A DNA stretch of 64,000 bases from Acanthococcus lagerstroemiae (GCA_031841125.1 CM063108.1:72946344-73010343), one strand, 5' to 3'. Counted from the first letter of the stretch, positions 23,655 to 36,073 are shown. Numbers and translations: made by a program. The notes: generated by a model from the letters alone, not told the origin.

Positions 23655-24470
23655 TGGTGGAGCGTACTGCGATTCACGCATACCAAATTGACTCCCCAGA
23701 TACCGCACCCCTGGCCCAGGAAACTACCCTTCCAAGTATCGCGTCAGTGACCAGAGGGGCGTATTGAGGCAGGCCAATGCCCCTATTTCGCCTAACCGCT
23801 TTCGGTGCGCGCTGCCCTGCCAGGGCCACCATGGGACACCCTACTGACCGAGGTTAATGCTCACCCAGCATTAACCTGGAATTTGGGTACACCACAGATG
23901 GACCGCTTCTTCTTCACTCATCCCTCACATCCTCGTCTTGGTACGTGTAGCGACGCAGAATGGTGGTGACGGCGGATGTGTCCTGCGAGGGGGGGGGGGT
24001 CCAGCAGTAGCTGCAGCAGCTCTAGGATGGTACAGAGTTGTTGTGTTCGACGATGTGGGCTGAGCTTTGTCCGTCGGCCCTCGGCTTCAACCATTCTGTC
24101 TACATCTTCTTCTTCATAATGATTTCTAAGACAAAGGCCGACACTTGGTTCCATCGGCTTTCGCTCCTCAACAGTTCCGAAACCAAGGTGTCCGGCGCGA
24201 GACGGTTAACTACGCCGTCGCTTTCGCTCGTGTTTTAGCCAGGATTGATCGCTGTTGCCGTTCTGCGCCTCTCGTGCCCCCAGGCCTCACATTCAAACAT
24301 TGCCAGGGGTTTTCCTCCGCCCTTCGATCACAGTGAGTACACACGGGGCTCGGCGCTATCGTCACCCGATGTAAGTAAGTGCCGAAGCACCCGTGACCGC
24401 TCAGGACTTAGATCAGGAGGAAATATTCAGCTCTCCATGAGACCTGCCAGCCCATACATCGAGGTCGCGT
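23655..24470 (-). mobile_element. R1-like LINE: ORF2 C-terminus and 3' tail
   Basis: Read on the reverse strand, the element starts near 24470 with RDLDVWAGRSHGELN and continues in broken frames through HRVTIAPSPVCTHCD (about 24360-24320), a zinc-knuckle-like C..C...C region, and FECEAW. The LTQvLSGHG-FGTYLHR segment that normally precedes the knuckle is only partly preserved. This order is typical of R1-clade non-LTR retrotransposons. A tail of about 380 bases follows and ends near 23655 at GCATGCGTG-like and TACGCTCCA-like words shared with five other copies. It aligns along nearly its whole length with 60754-61550 in opposite orientation. Frameshifts, stops and a C-run inactivate it. Forward-strand open frames here (for example 24245-24556) are shadows. 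Confidence 0.75.
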
Positions 24471-25055
24471 ATCAGGGCCAAATCATCAGCAAAGAAAGAG
24501 TGTCGAACTGGGAAATTTACAACTTCATCAATAGATTTTACTGCGAGGATGAATAGTAGCGGTCCTAATATTGATCCCCGAGGCATGCCAACTTCCTGTA
24601 CTCGAGCGTTGGCATCTGATTTCTTGGTCTGACTTGGAAGGAACAATTTGCCAGAAAGTTTTGAATGAAAGCAAAAATTCTGCCACAGTACCGAAGTCTG
24701 TAAAGAGAGTTTAGGATGGCTGTAGGATGTAGTCTGTCAATGCTTTTCCTACATCGAAGAATATATGCAGCATGTATCTTGTTTATTTGCAAATCCTTTT
24801 CTTATTTCTTCTGTAAGGTATACCAAGTTATCCACCCTTTGACCTTTGAGTCCTGAAACCACTTAGGAACTTATCCAACAGTTGTTTCTCTTCCAGGCTA
24901 CTTCGAAGTCTGTTTGCAATGATTTTTTCCAGGGTCGCGCATAATACATTCGTACGTGAAATAGGTCTATAGCTTGATACTTTCAGTTTATCTTCACCCA
25001 ATTTGTAAATTGGCATGATATGAGCTTGGACGACCTTTCTCCGAATCATACACAA
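24455..25055 (-). mobile_element. LINE reverse transcriptase fragment (I/Jockey-like)
   Basis: Read from 25055 downwards it contains SSYRPISRTNVLCATLEKI (about 24980-24925) and SGFRTQRS. Motif A follows as FFDVGKA..., with a one-base loss relative to the expected FFDVEKAFD. Motif B is MPRGSILGPLLF (Q replaced by R) and motif C is SFFADDLAL (about 24497-24471). The spacing is that of an I- or Jockey-like reverse transcriptase. Directly after FADDLAL the sequence switches to the R1-like RDLDVWAG segment, although about 250 residues normally separate them. It is broken by at least two frameshifts and has no endonuclease domain. Confidence 0.75.
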
Positions 25056-25059
25056 AAAA

Positions 25060-25884
25060 GAGAATAGAAAATTACAGTTCAGTTACTTTTGAACGAATCT
25101 TTCAAAAACTATGACCTTCAAATGTTTACTAGTGCAACAGCCTGCATAAGTTTGATGTACGTGTACATTGTAATACTTTGAAGAACATGCTGCAAGTATA
25201 CCCGTGTATTTGACGTATTTCCTTCTTTTTTGCATTTGTTTCAATGCATTTGAGTGGAATTTCCCAAATAGCCCCAACTTGAAGAAAATGTTCTTAGTCG
25301 CTTTGATTGCTTATAATGCGATAGCATTTGTACGCTACCGACATGGTCAAAAGGAGAAAATCGAATAAGCTAGTAACCACCACAATCTGTTCAATAATTC
25401 GTCAGCTGCGACTGCCGGAAAACATTCCTGATTAGCCCCCTGCCCCTCCATCGTTGTACGGTAATCAACGATCACAGAATACGAACAAAAAGCGGAGCTG
25501 TGCGAAAATGTTTCACAAATGCAGACGATCTTGCAGAAAAAAGATTGTCACTTTCGTTAATCTGTGTGTCGTTTTCGTACGGTGCCGGTGCACAGCACAC
25601 AGCTATGACGAGTGTATTCGCGGGGGCGTCTTAAAAAGACACTGACGGAGTTTATGCCACGCGTTCGTCTCGACGACGTATCGAAAAGTTTATTCACTTC
25701 GAGTGGTGCACAGACACGGGTCAGATGAAGTGTAAGTGTACATTTGTCGATTCCGGCAAATTGCGTGTAGGGTAAAATCGATGATATACTGTTTCATTAA
25801 CTTTCCTGGACTCGGGAGAAAGAAAGACAGAAAAAGAAAGAGATACTAGATGATACCAGTGACTGTTTACGTCTGTTGGTGGAC
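25060..25884. other. Unassigned DNA
   Basis: An open frame at 25454-25645 is basic and cysteine-rich but not recognisable. No repeats found. Confidence 0.4.
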
Positions 25885-26119
25885 CAGGGCCGTAGAAAGA
25901 AAATTGGGGCCCGGGGGAAATTTTATGGGGCTCGGTTGGAAAACTACTTTATTAAAACAGAATCACTCGCAGGGGGACTGAAAAATGAATAAATTTTTCA
26001 ATATATATTTGGTATTAATTGATTTTCATATATTTATTGCCTTTCTGGTATTTTCGGTGGGCCCCCTTCCAAGACCGGGGCCCGGGGGATATCTCCCTGC
26101 CCCCCTCTCATCAGGCCTG
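25885..26119. mobile_element. hAT-type MITE
   Basis: Begins CAGGGCCGTAG and its inverted right end begins CAGGCCTGATG; both are followed within 40 bases by G-rich GGGGCCCGGGGG words. The flanks TGGTGGAC (25877-25884) and TGGCGGAC (26120-26127) agree at 7 of 8. It is 235 bp, non-coding. Confidence 0.8.
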
Positions 26120-26269
26120 TGGCGGACTAACATCAATCCTGCAAATACTCGTATATTATACAAGGAAAACGAGCAGAGGACATAACATTTACTCGTAAAT
26201 ACGAGTACAATACCTACGGGACATTAGTGAAAAATCCTGCTTTTTGTAATAAAATCGTGAAATTAATAT

Positions 26270-26370
26270 GTTGATTCTGACAGACATAAGGATCAATTTT
26301 GAAAATTGGAGCTTACCCGTCAGACCCTTCTGAGTCCGCAATTGTGGAAAAAGATGGAAAGTCTGGCCTA
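26270..26370 (-). repeat. Dispersed repeat C, inverted copy
   Basis: The reverse complement aligns with 29030-29170, sharing TTTTCCACAATT, then CCAATTTT.AAAATTGAT and GTC.TTCAGAA-like words. Moderately diverged, no coding function recognised. Confidence 0.6.
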
Positions 26371-29029
26371 TAAATTAGCCTATATAGTTTAAAACGTAAA
26401 ATGGTTAAAATAAAAATGAAGCGCTTTGATTTCTCCAAGAAAGAGATCCTTTGCAATTTTTTTCGTATCTACCAATAAAATTCCGTACAGGAGGGGTACA
26501 GAATAACTCTGTATACTGCTATCCATTAACACGGGCCTTATGAGCGGAAACGTTGAACGTTTGACGTTTCTTCAAGTCCACCGAGTTTTATGTATAGTAG
26601 TGACAATTCTCCCTTGACCGGTTCACTTAGATCTCCATTTATCTATGCCTGGGAATTGGAATTTTCTCGTCTCCGCCACTCCCCCCCCCCTCCCAGATGC
26701 CACCACTCGTGAATTTACGTTTTTTATGTATTATTTTGACTTTCAAAAGCATTTTAACAGTTGAACATCGCGAGCTTTCACAAGTACAACTAAAAGAAAT
26801 AACATGCCTATTCTAGGGGGTTGAAGGTCACAAAATCCGTTTTGATATCAGTTTAATAATACATTTAAAACTGTGATGCTGGTGGAAATGGTAGGATGAA
26901 ATTAAAGAAAAAAAAAAAAGAAAAAAAAAGTACGAAGTACATATCCAAGAAAGTTTGTTACTTGGTTGCCCTACGCCAAAAATGTCCGTGTTAGTTTTTT
27001 CACCCATGCGAGAGAAAGTGGACGTCCCTAGCACCCCTCAAGGGATTATATGTATAGATAATACTCAGCATTTATTTTTTCAGCAGTGTAATGTATGTAT
27101 TGTTCTTTTTCTATAATATGACATATCAACAGGGTTTTTTTTTCTTCTTTTTTTTCCCCTCTTCTTCAGCATTCTTTATTCTATTTACGCAGTTTTTCAA
27201 ACAGTACTACAAGTATGAACAGGAGGCTTTCGTAAGGCTAATTTTTAACAAGTTATCAAACAAAAGTTTTTGGACTGAGGTACAAAATTATAATTCAGAA
27301 ACAAGAAGTGCAAGAAGATTAAAGTGAAAAAATTTGAGACTACTTTCTTCTAAATACTTATTAAAATACAAAACATCTAAAAAACTGCCATACTTATTGA
27401 ATGAAGAAGAAGCAAATCGATTTTGGCATACAAGTCGTCTTTAATTTCATACTTGATCTGGTACCTTATATTAGCACATAAGTTAAAAAAATAGACACAA
27501 AACAGAAGGATTCTAAGTTAGTACATAAGTAACGTTCTTTTAATACTATTTGAAATAGGCATTTCGTTTGAAAGACAGATGTCATAACCACCAGGTTAGA
27601 CCAGATTAATGAAATGAAATGTTGTACAATAATAGAGATTACGTTTCTTAATGATAAAGTTGTTGTTGTTGTTGCTTTGTAATTATTTGCATTTTTTTGC
27701 GATTATACTCATCACTGTATTTATGGAATTTCGAAGTTTTGGTTATTCTGCCCAATAAAGGATGTTACTCACATGCTCGGTACTGATTCAGTCAGATGTT
27801 TGCTGTTAACTTGTTTTGGTTTTTTATTGCCAGGAGGCTCTCTGTCAAAGTTTTCAGGGGTAACCTTTAACCTGTCTTATTGTACAAGCATCCGAAGTCT
27901 CAGTATCAGAGTGTCCGCTAGAATTGATAAGTAAAAAAAGATGATTTTAAATGACCTTTATCCAGTTTTTTAGTAGCCTCAAAAATTTTTTGCTCGCTCT
28001 GATCGCTTACTTTCCTCTTACAGCCCTACTTTATATTGCATTTAAAACATCAATTCTATTATTCTTTCTTTCTTATTTCATTCCTACTAGCTTATTATTT
28101 ACTCTCAGCTGATGTCTGTACAATAAACTTATGTTCGTATTTTGGCAGTTTTTTTCTAACTACTTAATACAATCACATTTTTTAGACGACCTACAGCGAA
28201 AAATGATGACTTTAGACAACTTGGAGGACCAGTGTAGACACTCCGTATAAAGAACAAAACACGAAAATGAATTTAGTAACCCTGAAACCCATCATTTGCG
28301 TATTGTATATGTTAAAAATATAATTCTGCCTCCTCACCTGATGTTAGAATGTCCAACTGAGCATCAAATTGTTATCATAAGTGGTTCTAGTAACCTTAAA
28401 CATACAATATTTCATACGAATAATTTAAGAATGTTGTCCTGCTCCTCCCTCGATGCCACAGTTTACGACTGGAGAAATAGAATGCAGTGACCTTGAAACC
28501 TATTATTCTCCTTCCCTCGGCGCCACATTTTACACTTACTATCTTCAAATTTATACCAAAAACGAACTCATTCAATGGTCTTCAAATCCCCAAAGTAGGT
28601 ATATGTGAATTTCAATAATTGTCCTTACGGAAACTCACAAAGTTTAACTGATGAAACTCCTTTAAAAGCCAAAATACACTCACAAAAGTAAATTTACATT
28701 TAAGGTATCGAAGGGGTGGAAATAATGGGGACGAGAAAATTTCTAGGCACAGATAAGTAAGGATGTAAGAGAAACGGCGCAGGTTAATTATCATACCTCC
28801 TGTTCGTAAAATTCAGTGATATTGAAGGAATGTCGAAAATTCTACGTTTCCGCTCATAAAGACCGTGTGAATGAGTAGCAGTATACAGGGCTATTTTGAA
28901 CCCCTTCTTTACAGTATTTTGTGGGTAGATGAGAGAAAAATTGCAAGAGGTCTTTTCTGAGGATGCAAAATGCTTCAATTTCTGCTTTAACCATGTTACG
29001 TATTAGACCAAACTAGGCTAAGAGAAAAT
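26371..29029. other. Unassigned AT-rich DNA
   Basis: C-run near 26683, A-rich tract near 26905-26930, (GTT)n near 27660. Open frames such as 27091-27327 and 28296-28490 are low in complexity and not recognised. Two loosely similar segments (ACCCTGAAACCCATCATT near 28282, ACCTTGAAACCTATTATT near 28491) suggest a small tandem duplication. Confidence 0.4.
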
Positions 29030-29170
29030 TCTGAGCTCGACTCCAATTTTTCCACAATTATGGACCCAGAAAGATGTGACGAGCGGGCTTCAATTTTAAA
29101 ATTGATTGTTACGTCTTTCAGAACTAACACACCAAATTTCATGCTTCTATAACAAAATGCACGAGTCTTA
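29030..29170 (+). repeat. Dispersed repeat C, copy 1
   Basis: Contains TTTCCACAATTATGGACCC, then TTCAATTTTAAAATTGATTG and ACACACCAAATTTCATGCTT. Aligns with 30655-30790 in direct and 26270-26370 in inverse orientation. Confidence 0.6.
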
Positions 29171-30654
29171 TGGAATTTGGGTCCAAGGCCCCATCCTAGT
29201 AGGTTCTTTGTACACGTTTGACTGACGAAAATATAAAAACTCACTACTACTGTGGACCTCATTTCCCTGAAGGCATTACTATGGTCGAAAAAATAAATGA
29301 TAATTAAACAGTGCAGAGTACATATTGCCCGACCACTGATCATCCGAAATCACAACACCTTAAAGGGTCCTTCGTATCATGAAAGCAGTTCGTGTTGTGT
29401 TTTCCAATTTCATTTTCAATTTTTCCGGTAATGCTGCATAATACGCGTGTAAAACAAGCATGCGCCCGAGGTGCTGAAAGAATTGCCTACTTTCATTATG
29501 ATAGGCATTCTAACTTCATCGCATTTAGCCAGCAGGCTCCAGTTACACTGATAGAAATAACCTTGTTCCTTACCCTCAATTATCGGAAGTAAGGAAAGGC
29601 GTTGGATGCTCGATTTATACTTGATTCTATCCTAAAATCTTTGTAACTAGGATGGTCACTTTTGGAAGTAACAGAAGCTTCAATAAAGGCTTTTGGAGAA
29701 TTTTGTTTTTCCGAAAAACAAAATGTGTAGCCGTATGCAATAGTCACATTTTTTTGTTTATTTGTTTGACTCGAGTTACTTCTAACGATAGCAAGAGCTG
29801 TAATTGAATTAGGAAGCTGAAATTTTGATACGTTGGTCACAAAAATGAAACTAAGATCGCGTTCATAGGTAGACCTAATCGAGCCATTCGTAGGAGACGG
29901 AGGGGAGAGAGGTAGAATGTGCTTTACAGGAAAAATGGCATTGTCCTTTGCTCTGCATGATAAAGCATGTAGAGTACTGCATTTCAAACAGCCATATCGG
30001 GTGTTTTTATGAATTAATTTTCCCCTCAAACTGCTTTTTTATTTTCGAACGCGGGGTTAGATCGACACGAAAACAAATAGGAAGAGCCAAAAAACTGCCT
30101 TTTCCCTAGAGAGGGTGCTGAGAGGGAATAGAATTTATAATTTAAAAAGAGGTGGCACATCTTCCTGCACACTGTCGGAAAACTAGGACCGAGCATAATA
30201 CAAAGCCGTTAATGAAATTGAAATCCGTCTCCCTCCACTGTACAGAGGGTCGAAATTATTTGATTTGAAATTGGGAAAATTCACTTGATCTACGAATTGA
30301 AAAAATTATTGGAACGGAGGTTTATTTGGTAACCAATTTCGACGAATGCATCGAAATTTGGATCCGACCTTAAATTTCTCAATTTAAATGACTATTCTGT
30401 TCGCAGAGCTCGGTAGGTGCCACTACGATACCGCGATGGAGTTGACGAATCTCCCATAAGGCCAGTGTCGATAAATGTCTGCGCAAAGGGTTATTTCGAG
30501 CCTACCGTAATGATCGTTTTAGAGTAGTTAGCTCCGATAGAATTGCAATAGTCTTTTCTTATAGGGAATTTAAAGAGCCTGAAATTTTGTTCGGAACACT
30601 CTACATCTGAGGCCATATAAGACTAGCAATACCTTCAAGTCTAATTTGAACTGT
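29171..30654. other. Unassigned DNA
   Basis: The longest open frame, 29580-30029 on the reverse strand (149 residues), shows no recognisable motif and is probably chance. No repeats identified. Confidence 0.35.
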
Positions 30655-30790
30655 CAATGTTTTCCTCAGTTGTAGACCAAGAGGGGTCTGACGGGTTCAC
30701 GTCAATCTTAAAATTAGTCTTCATATCTTTCAAAAACCGCACACCAAATGTTATGCTTTTGTGATGATAAATTACGATTTTCCTGAACAT
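30655..30790 (+). repeat. Dispersed repeat C, copy 2
   Basis: Carries GGGGTCTGACGGGTTCACG, CAATCTTAAAATTAGTC and GCACACCAAATGTTATGCTT, corresponding in order to copy 1 and to the inverted copy at 26270-26370. Confidence 0.6.
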
Positions 30791-32989
30791 TTTTATCGAT
30801 TAACCGCATTAGTACGGGTACAGGAATCGATAGTGTACAGAAAATACATGACACAAAAACATTTATGACGTTCGCATATGTTTGAACTTGAAAGCTGATT
30901 TTCAAAAAGGAATTACTTTTTCCAACATTTTACTTGGAAGACGCTATTTTAGCATTACTTCCCCATACGCTCATTTTTTCGTAATCGACATTTATTTGTT
31001 CCGTTTGTTTCCAAGTTGTTTTTTTTTTTGTTGTTTTTTTAAACGAGACAGTCGAGCATCGTTACTTGAAACGATGCGAGGGAACAAATGGTATCATTTT
31101 CCGAGATATCCAACGGCAATGCCTCGAAATAAAATAAAAATTACAGCGATACAGCTCTGAAAATATGAAGTAGCGAAAAGAACGATAGACGTCGATCACG
31201 GTTCAGGATTCCGAAGCGCACCGAATTTCAAGCGCATGGAATTTTACACGAGCCCCGAGTTTCGAAAAACGATAATACGAGAACCCCAATCAAACTTGTC
31301 ATATTTATAGGCCGCGATATGGAGGGGGGAGAAAAATGAAGAGAAAAAGAAGTGAAGAAAAAGAACGAAGAAAAAACTTTGAAAAGAGGTTAAAAGCAAC
31401 CAAAATGTACATTACGTACCGAAACTCGGAATATTCGTTTCCGTTACAGGCTCTGTATTTCCGTCCCCGGTAAAGCTACAAAAATGAGCTCGAGATATCT
31501 TACGTTCGGAAATTTTTCAGCGCTTTTTAGAAGGGCCGAAAGCGTTAGATACGCGCATGCTACAGTCAAGTACCACGTCCGCGATTTTGGATCATACAAT
31601 CCAGATAAATTTCAACACAGGAAAATCGGCCGGAAGTTTTTAATTAAATTTTCAGGGTTAACTTTTAATGGACCCGAGTTAGGCGTCCAGACCGTAACCA
31701 AATTTTGTGTTCATTTTAAGGGGTATACGTGTTTATTGTTTTCATGGTTCGAAGTTCAAATCGATGAAGGTGATTGGAGTGATATTGCGACGTCATTCTC
31801 CAGTCAAACCTCCTAAGTAGAGCTTTCAGAGATTAAATTGTAAATATCAGCGGATGGTATAACACAACACGGATGAATAAACGTTTCGCAGATGAAGAGA
31901 TAATGTGTTGTTATTGCTGCAACATGTTCAAGCGTAATGCTGGAATTGTTGCCTAGTTCGTTGTCTCGCAGGAGTAATATACATACGGCGGAGAAAAGTT
32001 AAGGACGCATGTATAGTTATGGAAATATTACAGAGCTGCCTGTAGGTAAGACAATTAATACTTATGCATCTGTAGGGTGAAAGAGAAACCTGGCCAAATC
32101 ACTACTATTAGTTGACTAACCACCGCTGGGGGCAAACTCTGATATAGAAACTCCGGAACCAAAATCTGAAGTGATAATCAGAAATTAGCATATTTCGACG
32201 AACAAGACAAAACTGAGGTTTTAAAGGAAAACTATAGGTAACCTTGGGTTAAGTAAGAGGTTTTTAGATGATACATCTCAGTTGCTAAAGGTCACATTGA
32301 TTTGATACTTGAATGGAAGATACGTGGCAACGTAGCCCTACTTTTAAAGAGATGAAATGCTGTTATTAGTTTGTTATAAAAAAAAATATAATGTAATACT
32401 ACGAAAAATTGATTTTGTCATGTGCCAGATTTTAAGGAAAATTCAATCCTTTAACAACCTCTTTACTCCAAAAAAGATATTCATAAAGTATATTTCGACA
32501 ATTTTAGATTTTTTCCTCAGAGGTCTGAATTTTCAATTTAGAAAGAAAAATTAAGCATTATTCTAGGCAATTCAAGTTTCACCTTACGTGACACTTCATT
32601 AAATTAAGTGCCCTTCAAAATCGAATAAATGATTTTTTTTTTGTTTTTTTTTTATCCGTATAAGCGTAGATCAACAGATGTGAAACTTCCCACGCTGCTT
32701 TCCAAAAGTTGATACTCGTATTTAACACGTACCGTGTAACCTGAAGTGCTAAGAACTTATGACATGTTTTCATCGGGGTTTTAATGTTCATAAATAAGGA
32801 CTTGCAATAATTTCTGTCTGAGTGTAAGTAAAAACAAAGTAAGGAACATTGCGAACTTATTTTGAAATATTCCGTAGGTATATTTGTACATGTTGCTAGC
32901 AGATAAATTTTTTGAAGGGTCGAGTTCCAAAATAGATCAATTTAGATCTACTTTCTACCCTTACTCCACTCTTCAAAGTTTAATTGAGG
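30791..32989. other. Unassigned DNA
   Basis: The segment 31150-31480 retains more CpG than its surroundings. The 110-residue open frame 31484-31816 is not recognisable. T-runs occur near 31020 and 32633. No repeats identified. Confidence 0.4.
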
Positions 32990-33157
32990 CAGTGGCGTAT
33001 TTAAGGGGGGTCCAGGGGATCTGGACCACCTTGGCAATTTTTAAATGTACGAATAAGCTCCTTTTTCCCTTCTACCACTCTGCTCTATCACCCATACTAA
33101 TTTTTTTTTTTTCAGCTTGGACCCCCCCCCCTCAATTTCATCATGGATACGCTACTG
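32990..33157. mobile_element. hAT-type MITE with perfect target duplication
   Basis: The left end CAGTGGCGTAT and inverted right end CAGTAGCGTAT match at 10 of 11. The flanks are an identical AATTGAGG at 32982-32989 and 33158-33165. G- and C-runs sit just inside both ends (GGTCC near the left, GGACC near the right). It is 168 bp and non-coding. The intact duplication suggests it is the youngest MITE here. Confidence 0.9.
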
Positions 33158-33165
33158 AATTGAGG

Positions 33166-34029
33166 GGTAAGTATTCAACAACACACTAATTCCTAACGTT
33201 CAAACAAGATTATACATTTTCTAAAACAAAGATTCGTCACTCCAATTCAAAATAGCATGGTTTTTTATATTCGACTCTTCTGAGTGTCCCATCCAGCCTG
33301 ATGCGCTACTCTGCTGCAAACATTATAGCTTCGCACCCAGATTTTTTTTTGAAAATTCGCCAATCTTTATTCGAACGGAAGGTTAAATATTACGGTAAGG
33401 ATTACGTCGAACTTTTCCAAGCTATTTATTCGACGAACGCATTTCTTCTGTCGGATTTTATACCACTATCTAATATGAATACTCGGAATGCTTACACAGA
33501 TGTCATGATTTGTGAGTTTCAATATTTGGAAGAGTGTAATACGGGGATAATCACCTCGCTCAGATCTCTTTAGTCAAACCCTCTCACTGGTCTCTTTCCG
33601 AAGCCAAAATGGAAGTTTCAAATTTCTGAATTGCGTAGTTTTGACAATTTTCAGACGAACGGCGTTAACTGTGCAAAATTATTTCACTACACCTACGATA
33701 GAATCTCCACAGGACGTAATGAAATAATCGGATAGTTTATCATTATTGAATGACAACGTCGCTAAATCTATGAACGCTGCACAATGAGAAAAATAAAAGA
33801 AATAGTAATAAATGGAATAAGGACAGATTAAAAAAAGGACACTAATGGATTCAAAGGTCTCATCCCAACATTAAAAGTGTTCCTAATACTGAACGCAAAC
33901 TTATTAAAAATGAGATTCTTAAATCCATCCTTGTCGTCCCTTTTCTTTCAACGTTCAGTAATTAGTTCTCTATTTTCTCTCCTTGTGAACGGGGGAGACA
34001 TTTGCTTGAGCTTAGAATTTATTCCGTGT
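33166..34029. other. Unassigned DNA
   Basis: An open frame at 33301-33573 (90 residues) has a plausible amino acid mix, but I recognise no domain. Confidence 0.35.
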
Positions 34030-34105
34030 TCAGGGTGTGCCAATTCACTTTTTCTTCTCCGGTATTTCAGAGCGTTTTCGGCTGTTATGCCATCATCAGT
34101 GGAGT
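34030..34105 (-). ncRNA. Hammerhead-ribozyme-like relic, copy 1
   Basis: On the reverse strand the order is CCA, CTGATGA (34099-34093), TGGC-loop-GCC (34092-34080), then GAAA (34079-34076), ACGC and TCT. This is the hammerhead core: CUGAUGA and GAAA boxes separated by a GGC/GCC stem II. The following sequence suggests a short stem III and a UC/UU cleavage position, with stem I only partly preserved. Such minimal hammerheads are known from Penelope-like retroelements and related repeats. A related copy lies at 53608-53680. Catalytic activity is not shown, and stem III here departs from the palindrome seen in the other copy. Confidence 0.45.
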
Positions 34106-35723
34106 ACCTTAAATGAGACTTGTCTCTTGTGGTCCTGTAGTCATAGTCGAGAGTGGTACAGTATGGTGAACCTTTTTCATCCTGTTCTCCGGGACACTTA
34201 GAATTTATTATTACTTACTATAATAGACAGTGCACACAACCCCGACTTTAGAGAATACGAGGAATATCTGCCGCGAGGCCAGTTATCCTTGAAAGGGCTC
34301 ACTCCCTCAAAAATAAGTTTCAGATTTTCTCATATCCAATACTACGTACATTTTTCTTTATTTGGGAGGGGGAGGGAGGTAATAATAATCGGTTTCCAAC
34401 TTGAAATCATTACCTCGTTTTTTACACAGGATCTAGCACGAAAATCCCTTCATTTTTTCGATTACAAAGTCGGTCAGTGCTAGACAAATATGAAGATCTT
34501 CAAGTGTCATATTTTACTTTATTTCAGGATGAAATCTTTTCCCTCTCCTAAAAGGGAACTGGAATGATCAACCAACTCTGGAATTTTAATTGACGGCACA
34601 ATGAACAAGGCTTCGTCGAAAAGTAGAAGTATTTTGGGTCCTTTATTTCAGAAACCGAATCAGATTTCCGATTCAACTTTGATTATGGCCCCGAACTCGA
34701 TTTTTCCTCCTTCCAAGAAACTAAACTTACTTTAATTGAAAAAATTGAACAAAGTATCGGAATATGCACTTTCTGTATGACTGATTTTGGAAATCGTACC
34801 ACGTTGTTCATAAGGACTCAACTTCAGTCTCTATAGTAAAATTTTCCGTCCAGAGAAAGCCGAATTAACTGAGCGAACTGAACCAAAATATCATCATGAG
34901 AATCCATCACGCTGTAAGACTTCGAGAATCCGATTATATTTTCCCGGGAGCGTAAAACGAGAGAGAGACACCCCCACGAATCTGTGGAATCGACAGGCAG
35001 ACTGTTTTTCTTTTTCTGCTAGAATGAAGGACGTTTGTATCGTCATCATTAAACTGATGTTTTCGGCAAGTTTCCGTTTAATTTCATAAAGTCGGCATTT
35101 TAGAATTCAATCGGCAAAATAAAATATGTAAAAGTCGTTGAGCTTTTAGTATTTTGCACTTTCATAATTTTTTTTTGGCTATGTCTCGAAGTCTTCGATC
35201 GATCTCTCCCCTGCAATGCCGACAAGGCTCTTAATGACGCAATTTTCATCCAGTCTTAGTTCGGCTTCCAAAATTTAAACTTCACTCTTCGAGAATTCTC
35301 TCGAAACGTTTTCTTTTACGCTACCAAGTGTTTCCTAAATCAAACTGAAGCATTAAAAACATATGGCGCTTATCATGAAGTACATATATCTGTGAAATTA
35401 TCCATTACAACCTTCAAAGGATTTAAAGTCTAAGTAGATCTAGAACTAACCGTCAGGTCTTGAGTCCAGGCCGCAAATTTCTGGTTGCACTTTAAATGTT
35501 TTTGATTTTTGGTTTTGATAAAGCTAATTGCATCAGCCGATGGGCAGTTACATTTACGACCCATTTCAGTGAAAAAACTATTTTGGATAATGGTTGGACT
35601 TCCGATTCCCAGAAATTCCACGTCTTAATTGAAAAAAATAGAACAAGTTTACCGAAAAATAGGGTTCTAAATCGGGTTCTGGGTTATTATTCAAGACCGG
35701 TGAATCAAAAAACTCGAAGCTCG
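34106..35723. other. Unassigned DNA
   Basis: No recognised coding region. The interval 34500-35300 is unique AT-rich sequence. Confidence 0.4.
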
Positions 35724-35744
35724 ACACACAGGTTGATTTTCATT

Positions 35745-36051
35745 ACCTTCCTGCGTCGTCACACGTACCCAGACCAGGAGGTGAGGGGTGCGTGAAGAGG
35801 AAGCGCGTTCGGCGTTGGGACCTGAATTCCAGGCTAGTGCTCCTGGGGAGCGCGGACCTCGGTCCGTAGGGAACCCCAAGGTGGCTCCGGCAGGACGCGC
35901 GCACCAGAAGTGGCACCGCGAAATGGGAGCCTCGGCCGGCCTCAAAGCGTCCTTCCGGTTACTGTGCGATACTCGAAAGGGTAGTTTCCTGGGCCGGGGG
36001 TGCGGTGTCATAGGGACCACTTTGGCATGCGTGCAGCGCCATACAATCCCA
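35745..36051 (+). mobile_element. R1-like LINE 3' tail with target duplication
   Basis: Starts ACCTTCCTGCGTCGTC and runs through GAGGTGAGGGGTG, CCTGGGCCGGGGGTGCGG and GGCATGCGTGCAGCGCC, matching the tail after the R1-like C-terminus at 61230-61550. It is flanked by CAGGTTGATTTTCATT (35729-35744) and CAGGTTGATTTTTATT (36058-36073), 15 of 16 identical. It is thus a severely 5'-truncated but independently inserted copy. Open frames on both strands are incidental. Confidence 0.8.
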
Positions 36052-36073
36052 ACACACCAGGTTGATTTTTATT

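Noticed and set aside
24245..24556. A forward-strand gene of 103 residues
   Set aside because: Antisense shadow of the R1-like LINE on the reverse strand.
29580..30029. A 149-residue reverse-strand gene
   Set aside because: No domain, no codon bias visible by eye, no splice context; length is within chance for this many bases.
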